Assembly: GCF_021155765.1 (NCBI RefSeq)
Contig: NC_060116.1
Coordinates: 2,418,001 to 2,482,000 of the forward strand
Direction of reading: 5' to 3'
Source of the DNA: Diprion similis
Lineage: Eukaryota > Arthropoda > Insecta > Hymenoptera > Diprionidae
Length of the DNA: 64,000 nt
The first letter of the stretch is position 1. Every line of letters begins with the position of its first letter. The notes under the pieces were generated by a model. It was not told the DNA's origin, made no database searches, and saw only the letters and a list, made by a program, of their open reading frames with translations. Positions 56,043-64,000 of the stretch are shown here, piece after piece. The position numbers and the translations under genes were made by a program.

Positions 56043-59000
56043 GTAAGTACAACCGACCCCCCCATTCCCTGAGTATTGCTTCCGATTGGATAATATCAAA
56101 AGCACACTATTTTTTTTCTCTCTCTCCTTGAGATTTCGGTTTTCAACTCACTTCACGCGAAGTAACGCAATTCTTTTTCGATTACAGTCGTGGTGTGAGG
56201 AACGACGCTTCCCTTGTACCTCCGATCAGGCAAACGGCATCGATTTTCAAACAGCCAGTAACTATATACAAAACACAGGAGGGAAAAGTGAAAGACATCA
56301 AACATGGTAATCAAGATAAACCAAAACAGGTACGCAAATTCTAGACTCATTTTGTTAATCTGATACGAAGTGGGTACCAGGACACTATCTTGTTGTTACC
56401 GAATATTTTCAATTAAGGTTGCAGTAGGTGTGTAATATCTAATCGAAACACTTGTCATGAAAGAAAATGACGAAATAAAGGTTCAACAGGTGTACCTGGT
56501 ATTGATCGAGTTCACATTCATTTGAACAACATCACCTTGAAAGACAAAAGCTAGCGACAAGATCATGAATTTGATGTAAAACAACCCGGTGATCAGTGTC
56601 TTGAGAAACGTGTCGCACGTTTGTAAAATATATTCGAATTCCAAAAGTGTGTTCGTTCTACAATTCTAATTAATTAGCGTTGACTTTGTTTGTGAATGAA
56701 TTGTCCATGAATCATTTTAAACAAATTTGTTGATTGAACTCTCCAGTTCACAAAAAAAAGATTTATGTAACATTATATATTCCAAATAAAACACAAAAGA
56801 GAATTTATCTAAAAATAAAACAGAATTGTATAACCTTTGCACTATTGGTATTTCAATATTAGTGGAATAGAGAAGTTGTGAATTTCCAGAATATTATTTT
56901 AATCAAATTCAACTCTAGTTGCAGCTTCTAAATAGTTATTTCATCATTTCTTTTTGTTAGCCCTTTTGTATCCGGAACAAAACAATATTCTTCCTCTTCT
57001 TTTGGTACCATCTTCGATGCAGCAGCTAAGCAAATTTGTTAAATACTCCTCAAATTTGTTAAATAATCAGTGACTCACTGTATGAAAATGTGATATATTA
57101 AAAAAAATTATTTTTATTGAAGTTTCACTCAATTAGACTCACATTATACATCTGTAATTCATTCAATATTTGATAGCCGATCATTTTAACTATAAAAATA
57201 AACTTACTATGCAAGTATTGTAAAACTTGAGTGGATTCGACTGTTCTTTCTTGTCAGATCAAGTTAATAATCCTCAAAAAACTGCGGCTGTGAAAAATAA
57301 TTGAAGTAGGTATTTGAAACACATGCAGTTTGGCTGCACACAATAATGGTACAATGTATTAAACAATTAGTGAATATAATTACTCCTTTCAAGGTTTGTT
57401 ATTATTTAGCACGGTCGTTCTAATTACGTCCTGGAACCTAATCAATGTTTTTTTTTTTATTGAAATGAAGTCATTGTAACAAAATATTTTTTTCTGGTGA
57501 GTGCAAAGTGAACTGCATCGTTTACTTATGTAACGTATATATTTATACTGATATGTGTAACAATGGATTTTAACCCGTATAAAAGAAAATTTTTGTTCGT
57601 TCTTACACCGATTAATCTCGTTTAAGATCTTCCTTTTTCATTCAACTGATTGAATAAAAAAACAAAAGTACATATTAACAGCATAATAGCGATTACATAG
57701 CTGTTTCGAACAAACACCAAAACTATATTGAGAAATGGAAGTACGTTTGGTTCTTCACGTGATACACGATGTTGTACATGCATACGTAAATAACTGACTA
57801 TCTTTCCGTACAATTTATTGATGATTGTGATTGTTCAGATTGCAGAATCGATATAAGACAGTTCGAAGTAAGCGTACACACAATTGACAAACGGCGACAT
57901 TCGTTTAACGTCAGTTTTACGGATTACATACGTAATTGAACTACCTCTGCATTTCCTGTAATGATCTCAGACAAACGTCAGCATCATTTTAGAATGTGCG
58001 TTGATGCATCGACATGTATATGTAGTATTCTTTATAGAATATAGTTTAAATCTTTATATGTATGATACCAACCATCGTATGTAACATTCATTCGTTTAGG
58101 AAGGGGCCGAAAAGTCTGAAGGCAAACATGGCTCTCAAGACAAACCTAAGCAGGTAATTCACTTGGCACGAATCATCATCATGACGTTAATAAATTAAAA
58201 TGACGTACAAATTTATTACATTGTATTATGTGTGTACCAAGATATCTCGTGGAGATGTCCCATAGGCAATTCGAAAAAGAAGTAACTTATGGTAAATCCG
58301 CCAGTAGTTGTGCAAGCTAAGGCACATTTTACCGGTCGACGTTTATTAATTTTTCACGAATTTCTCACTCTCTTTCCATCATTTACCATAAAACAAATCT
58401 GGATCGGTAGAATGTACTCCGAATCGTATAATTGCAGGCGGATTTACCCTTATTATATCAAGATTCCTACGGATCATCTCAACGAAATAACTTGATATAT
58501 ATGTATAATATACATATGCACGGGATTTTCGTCCTCAACTAGACCAATTTTCTCATTGCTTAAACTTTTTACAATTTTTCAAATTTGCATATTAATGAAT
58601 GAAAAACCTGGAATTTTTTCATCAAAACTAAAGTCTAATCGTTCTGATTCTTTTTTCATAAATTGTTATACTGTTTAAAAATCACATATATCGCATGAAA
58701 AAAGTGTACACGTATTGAAAAAAAACCGCTATTTCCGAGAGTTTTTTAACGGGATTCTAGCCGCAAAAACTCAAGTGACCCTTTCATAAAAAATTTGCAA
58801 AAAAATTAGTTCACGTTGATATTTGAGTTCTCAAATATGTTCGATGTATTTCCCTGAATTTTTAATGAAATAGATAGAGCACACAGACAAATCCAAAAAT
58901 GTTGAACTTTGGCAGTTTTGAAATAATAAAGTGAACGCTAAATCCGGTTAAAAAATATTTTTTTAACAATTCTCCATGAAAACAGTGGAACTAGTATTAT

Positions 59001-60129
59001 TGCTGATTTTACGCTGTAGAACACCACTATTAATTAGAATTTTTTTCGTACTCTGTTTTGCAGTTTTCCAGCTCTGTGCATATAGTTCGAAAACGAACAG
59101 CACTAGTTAGGAAAAAATGTATCTCCGAGATAATCGGTTTTATCCAAGCAGAGGACGATTTTGTCATCACGACATACTGAAAGTCGGCAATTTATAAAAA
59201 AAATTGTTAGATAATTCACTGGAAAAATTTGTCTAACTGAGAAAGAAAATCCCGTACAAAATATCCCTTCGTTTAGTTATTCTGTATCTATCCTTTGTAT
59301 TTGAAGTATCGGACGAACCTTAAGGCATGCTTATTCATAAACATAGTAAAACGGTATATTTATAGTTTTTATAGTTTCATAACGCTATTCATATAATATA
59401 CCGAATAGACTTACTATTAGGAGTGATAATCTGTGTGTATAAAACATTTCATAAGTACAGAAACAGACAAATTAAAAAGTGGAAAAGATTGGAAGTAAAA
59501 AAAAAAAATTTCGGCCGTTCCAAACTGTAATTCGCTGTAACTTGTCAGCCAACGATGCGAACTTTGGTGTACACATAATGTAATATTTACGGCATCGATT
59601 TATTTTATTTTATGCATCGAGCGTGAAATGCCGTTTACGTTAATCCAGGTATAATAAATCCTTAACGTTACAGCTCTTCTGGGAGAAGCGGCTCGAAGGT
59701 TTGCGGGCCTGCGACCCGGATGGTTACGAGTTCGATGGAATGGACTTACCAAAGACTCTGAAGCCGGTCGGCCCCTACGTAACCGAGGAGACTTTACTTC
59801 AAAGCGTTGCCACAGCCCTCCACGTATCTTCCCAACCCGTAACAGGACAAACTGGCTCGAAAACGGCTTTGGAAAAAAATCCTGGTGTTTTTCTCAACCC
59901 GGAACAGCCCCTCGTTCAGGTATTCCTTGTTTTTTTATACCCGCCTCAATGAACGAATCTCGATTACGAGTATTAATAACACTAGTGATGGTATTTATGG
60001 CTTGATAATTCGGATGTGTATTTATTTTAGGCAGTAGCTATTGCCGACGATGACATCAAACGACAAGAAGATCGCGTTGCTGTAGCAAGGAAAAAGCTAC
60101 AAGATGCTCTCAGGGGCATAGCTACTTGA
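55912..60129 (+). CDS. MBD2/3: Methyl-CpG-binding domain protein 2/3 (NuRD subunit), with shortened MBD
   Basis: MBD2/3 bridges the NuRD histone-deacetylase and remodelling complex to DNA. Exons 55912-56042, 56188-56329, 59674-59919 and 60031-60129 join to 205 residues; adding the mini-exon 58100-58153 gives 223. Exon 1 encodes MNMSVEKKKYSSALPTNW and ends GKVDVYYY, the first half of an MBD. Exon 2 continues at once with SRGVRNDASLVPPIRQTASI, which in family members lies after the MBD. The second half of the MBD (the K-K-F-R-S-K and T-G-K-M parts) is absent. Exon 4 (LFWEKRLEGLRACD to NPEQPLVQ) and the last exon (DDIKRQEDRVAVARKKLQDA, a coiled coil that would pair with the GATAD2/p66 subunit) are highly family-like. 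The frame is intact, so this is not a pseudogene by sequence. Confidence 0.92.
56188..56329 (+). CDS. MBD2/3: MBD2/3 exon 2: conserved linker
   Basis: The acceptor is TTCGATTACAG and the donor GTACGC. It enters completing an AG/T serine codon and leaves in phase 0. It encodes VRNDASLVPPIRQTASIFKQ and continues to HGNQDKPKQ. In vertebrate MBD2/3 the matching region binds the histone deacetylase core of NuRD. Confidence 0.92.
56330..58099 (+). other. MBD2/3 intron, no exon seen
   Basis: The intron is AT-rich and 1.8 kb long. I searched it for the missing second half of the MBD and found nothing resembling K-K-F-R-S-K or F-D-F-R-T-G-K-M. Confidence 0.6.
58100..58153 (+). CDS. MBD2/3: MBD2/3 duplicated mini-exon (cassette, 18 codons)
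   Basis: An acceptor CGTTTAG and donor GTAATT bound exactly 54 bases in phase 0 at both ends. It encodes EGAEKSEGKHGSQDKPKQ. This repeats the end of exon 2, which reads EGKVKDIKHGNQDKPKQ, so it is a partial exon duplication that can be included or skipped without a frameshift. It is 1.8 kb from its parent. Confidence 0.72.
58154..59673 (+). other. MBD2/3 intron, no exon seen
   Basis: The intron is AT-rich and 1.5 kb long. It holds one 68-codon plus-strand open frame near its start (58289-58495) with no recognisable content. Nothing like an MBD segment was found. Confidence 0.6.
59674..59919 (+). CDS. MBD2/3: MBD2/3 exon with the LFWEKRL core
   Basis: The acceptor is ACGTTACAG and the donor GTATTC; 82 codons, phase 0 at both ends. 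It starts LFWEKRLEGLRACDPDGYEF and includes LPKTLKPVGPYVTEETLLQS, hallmark MBD2/3 sequence, and ends NPEQPLVQ. Confidence 0.95.
60031..60129 (+). CDS. MBD2/3: MBD2/3 terminal exon (coiled coil)
   Basis: The acceptor is TTATTTTAG. It encodes AVAIADDDIKRQEDRVAVAR then KKLQDALRGIAT and a TGA stop. This short helix mediates pairing with the p66/GATAD2 helix in known NuRD complexes. Confidence 0.94.
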   Translation, partial: AVAIADDDIKRQEDRVAVARKKLQDALRGIAT

Positions 60130-62773
60130 ACTACTGTAACGTAACATGTTGGAGGATATTGCATACTGATTATTTATAAGACAACTGTGAAATACTTTAT
60201 GTCCGTATTTTCGTTTTATCTCTACTTTCTTATTTATATAAACAAAATGATATAAAATTCGAAGCTGATCTTTACCCTTCCTTGAAATCAAAAACGACTG
60301 GAAATGATTTCGAATGAATTCTATCTTCGTTACATTTATCTAGTTTTGTTATTAAAGTGGGTGTGTTCGATTTTTTCTTCTTCCTTCCAAATGTCTTCAT
60401 AATCGTTTTCACATTTCACTGAACTCAGAGGAAAAAAAAGTAAATTAATATAAGAATTTTTTTTTTTCTTTCAAGTGCAATTCAAATCAATCGATAGATA
60501 TTTTGTTCATAAATCTAGTCTTATCAACAATTTTACATTTATGTTTCGCTGAAGAAAGCAACCGAACAGATAATTGTGCACCACTCCTAATCACCGATAT
60601 TATATTTCATTTTGCAGCGAACATCTTAAAATGTTTCTCAGAAAATGAGGGTTAAGTTAAAACTGGTTCTCGCCTCGACTACAATACACTAAAGTGTTCC
60701 CATGGCTGTAGTACACCCGTAATTTGGCGAAATTCTGAAGCGGATGGGGAGAAGGAAGCTGCCGTTTATCGAAAATTGTTCCGAAAGGACAGACCTAAGG
60801 TATACACAACAGAAAGAGGAACTAAAGGAGAATCAATAATAAAGAATCGAACAAACACATCGTACGGTGTATCGTACAGGTCGATTCAATTTCAACGAGT
60901 CGGATGGTTCCCTCGTGCACTTATGTCCTTTGAAGTATATCAAATATACTCAGAAAATTTTTGTCAAATATCGGTTTTGTTGAAGAAACATGCTTTTCTG
61001 CAGATGCATCTTACTAATTTCAGCGTCCATGTGATATATTCATTCTGAATCGGTCTGTACGTAAAACGCTTGGACGGTCTGAGGCTTCGCGATTTGCATT
61101 TTACCATAAAATCAGAGCAACACACCCCGGAGGTATACTTCGCGTTTTTAAGTCTTAAGAATTTCTTCCGAAAATGCAATAACTGAGTAGGATAAAAAGT
61201 TGAGAAGAAAAGTTCTTCGTAACAAATGATCGAATACTCATTTGCTCAATTCAACTAATCGTAAGCTTTTATATTTTTTCCATATTAAGTTTTCTCGAAT
61301 GTGGTGAATTTTTTCAGTCAATACAATTGTCATTTGATTTGTGAAAATAACATTGACAACTAGGTAAATGCGTGCAAAGTGACTATAATTTACGCAATTC
61401 TTGTTTATGTATAACTAAAATTTTTTTTCCAAAAAGCTGAATAAATCATTGCTCAATCGTTATCAATGTTTCATTGACAAAGAAGACTTACCTACTTAGC
61501 AGTAATAGTTCCTAAATTTGAGGACTTTACATGTGTGGTTCCCCAACTCGATCAAGACTTCCCCTTGTTTTCAATTCGAATTATTCACCCTGATCAAGGT
61601 CGTCGCTTAAGTTTACGCAAGGGTGTAGGTTGGTTGGAAAAATTTCAGGACGATTAACGCAACGAAGGGCAGACGACCTTTCTCGATCGAGATCTGTTAC
61701 GTCATTGAGGTCAGTGTTACAACCGCGTATCCAACTGGAAGTCAGACCACGTAACTCGCGCGCGTGCTTTCCCTAGCGGGCGGTACACATCAGCATCCGA
61801 TGCAGCTTGCGCCGATCCTGGCTGGTATAGGTAAGCAGACAGCATCTGTGCGCTGAGAAAGTTCATGCTGTATGTATGTATAGTATACATACGCACCAAC
61901 TTATACCGAGACTCATCATTCATTCAACGACTCGCGGTGTAAAACCACCTTCGCCGCGAACTGTACTTTTATTTTTCATGTCTTCCGAGTAAGTAGTTGC
62001 GCAATACAGCGGAAACAAGCGGTAAAAATAGTGGCTTTTTTCGGTACTTTTCATCGCTTCACTAATCAATTTATTTACTGGAAGTATGTATCATGAAGTG
62101 CGATGAAAATATTTTATCGTTAATACATACTGTCATACTTCTTTTACTTTCCAGTGGTCTACGGTGGTATGAGCACGGTCTAAGAGGATTGGTACGGTCG
62201 AAAATGACTTTTTCTAATCTTGAAGAATCCTTACGTTTGCGAACCTTTAGTATCCAAAAATAGGTTTTTAGACGAAAGTCGGTCTTTTTGCTAACAATAA
62301 CTCCCCTGATGATGTTGGAAACGGCTAAATGAAAAAATCGGAAATTCACATGACTTCACATTCGAATTATGAACATTAAAAATTACTGTTTCTTGTTCTC
62401 CTCGACTGTGTATTTCTGTATAATAAAAAAAAAATCCTAAAATTCGGAAGACTCCGATATAGCTCATACGACGTTTATAGAATATTTTATACAAATTGCT
62501 ATAAAACGAATAAAATGAGGCAATAAGAAGCAAATTTACAAAAAAATATTTCAGATAATATGTACACCCAGCACCGCGTCCACCGTGGGGACTCCTTTTT
62601 TTCAAAGTCATTTTCAACCCGCATAAAACAAATGAAATTCTACTTTTAATAAATAATGTCATTCTAACAGTATTGTATCTAAGTACATGACCCCTTCGGC
62701 AGCTAATTGAGCTCTTGGCCTTCTTTTTGGAAAACTCTACGTGCTACTCAAGCCTATTTCATGGTTTTTGAAC
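60130..62773. other. MBD2/3 3' UTR and intergenic region
   Basis: I see no gene. ATTAAA at about 60350 is a possible poly(A) signal for MBD2/3. The stretch 61660-61960 is more GC-rich than its surroundings and could be a promoter or an old repeat. No coding frame in it is convincing. Confidence 0.5.
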
Positions 62774-63997
62774 TCAGACATCTGCGTTAACGCAACACTC
62801 CTGGTCGACTTCCATGCACAAATTGTAGCAGCAATCTCCGATTAGTAGATTCATGGTATTCACCATCAACATGATGCTATTATAGCCATTGTTGAAAGTG
62901 CTCGCAGCAATATATCCAGCAATTCCGACGATAACCGCACCGCGCGAACTTATTTTTGGAGCTATTGATCAAATGACGGAGTTGACGCTTTCATAACTGT
63001 TTTAAGTAAAGCGTCTTTAACGACGCTCGAACGATTCATCTGAACTGAAGTTCTCATAAATACGTTGAATGGCATCTTGAACGGATTGAGGTAGACCATT
63101 CTTATGCGTATATTCATCCAAACTGCTGATTGCTTTTGATATTTGCCAGGAACACCACGAGTCTTCTCCCGGAGGACAATTCTTATGTTGTGGCTTTTCG
63201 TCGGTCGAGCTTTTGTGGCGAATGATGCCCAAGTGGCTTTTTTATTTCGTCTTTGAAATAAGAGAACCTTCGAAGAGCGAGACCATAATATACCGTTAGC
63301 TCCTTGATTAGTTTGTTGGTTAGCTTTCCTTTACTTCCAAGACCTTTGTTCGCCTTTTTGACGTTACGCAGTCGTGTGCCGATTCTTTTCTGCATATGAC
63401 CCAAACGTTCCCTTTTTATCACCTTTTTTTCGTATGGATTCGCATTAGCAATTCCTTCGTAAATCTTTGAATCCTCCTCTTCGATGTAATCCATGTAACG
63501 AACAGTATACTTCTCTATCGACCTCAAGAATGCATCTACTGTAATATGTACTTCCATTTCTTCAGCGAACATTTCATGATTCGCGTAACATTCTTTTTCG
63601 CGATCTTCTTTTCACGGCTCGTATTCAACTGTACCAAGATTCTTACTCCAATACTCAACAAGCTTTGCAATAAGAAGAATTAATTACTAAATCTATCACT
63701 TTTCCCGAGTAGTATCCAATAATCGTTGATACGCCGCCGTAGTGCAAAAAGTAGCCTCGTTTGCGCCAAATTCCATCACCAGAAACAGTCAAACCTGGAC
63801 CTTTTCCCATTCTTATTGATACTTCTTGTTCTTCTTTCACACCATTTTTCATGAATATGTTGCTTATACTTTTCTTGCAGCGTAAATATGTTCGACAATG
63901 GTATCGTAAAACGAGTGATAGATCGCTTTTGGTAAATCCACGAAATCACAAAAAGTGTCTATTCCTTACAGACCAGTTCCCAACGAATGGTATGTGA
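62774..63997 (-). mobile_element. Mutator-like transposase gene, frameshifted, cut by window end
   Basis: Reading leftwards from the window end, consecutive pieces of one transposase appear in three frames. The first (63852-63655) has VSGDGIWRKRG, GGVSTIIGYYSGKVIDLVIN and SSYCKAC. The second (63572-63183) has DSKIYEG, GHMQKRIGTRLRNVKKANKG and SKGKLTNKLIKELTVYYGLA. The third (63232-63017) has STDEKPQHKNCPPGEDSWCS and LPQSVQDAIQRIYENFSSDE. After a gap, 62940-62774 encodes APKISSRGAVIVGIAGYIAA, STFNNGYNSIML and a stop. The order is that of the arthropod Mutator-like transposase domain family. Frameshifts, and EED where the family has G-D-G-D-S, make it inactive. It is better preserved than the copy at 32 kb. 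Confidence 0.8.
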
Positions 63998-64000
63998 ATA

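Overview
The window looks like arthropod, almost certainly insect, nuclear DNA. It is AT-rich, its genes are split by GT-AG introns, and it carries insect-type Fasciclin-2, a GT43 glucuronyltransferase and the NuRD subunit MBD2/3. A hymenopteran would fit, but nothing seen here proves the order. All genes were read by eye from splice sites and reading-frame phase; no alignment or database search was run.

Layout. (1) 1-22,150, plus strand: most of Fasciclin-2 (Fas2), from the second half of Ig domain 1 to the stop codon. It includes a previously unmarked alternative exon for a GPI-anchored form (10,851-10,933), a symmetric cassette exon in the cytoplasmic tail (20,079-20,204), and a C-terminal PDZ ligand ending in DSAV. 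(2) 27,550-34,310, minus strand: a complete four-exon beta-1,3-glucuronosyltransferase of the GlcAT-P/S type. Its large first intron holds a decayed copy of a Mutator-like transposase. (3) 34,311-41,793: no convincing gene. (4) 41,794-45,165, minus: a single-exon gene for a 1123-residue secreted, mostly disordered acidic protein that I do not recognise. (5) 47,532-48,245, plus: a small secreted Gly/His/Trp-rich peptide with its own TATA box. (6) 48,706-49,260, minus and convergent with it: a candidate three-exon secreted peptide of 98 residues. (7) 52,100-55,700: a transposon-rich block with a hairpin with 212-215 bp arms and a 1,987-bp foldback element flanked by a perfect 9-bp target-site duplication. 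(8) 55,912-60,129, plus: MBD2/3, whose methyl-CpG-binding domain appears to lack its second half and which has a duplicated mini-exon. (9) 62,774 to the window end, minus: a second, less decayed copy of the Mutator-like transposase.

Fas2, the glucuronyltransferase and the two secreted-protein loci all act at the cell surface or outside the cell, but they are spaced and oriented as independent genes and I see no operon-like link. Fas2 is an NCAM-type adhesion molecule, and GlcAT-P-type enzymes can add the HNK-1-like terminal glucuronate in other animals, so their adjacency is notable but may be chance. The strongest candidates for something new are the truncated MBD2/3 with its duplicated mini-exon, the foldback element just upstream of it, and the small secreted peptide at 48.7-49.3 kb.
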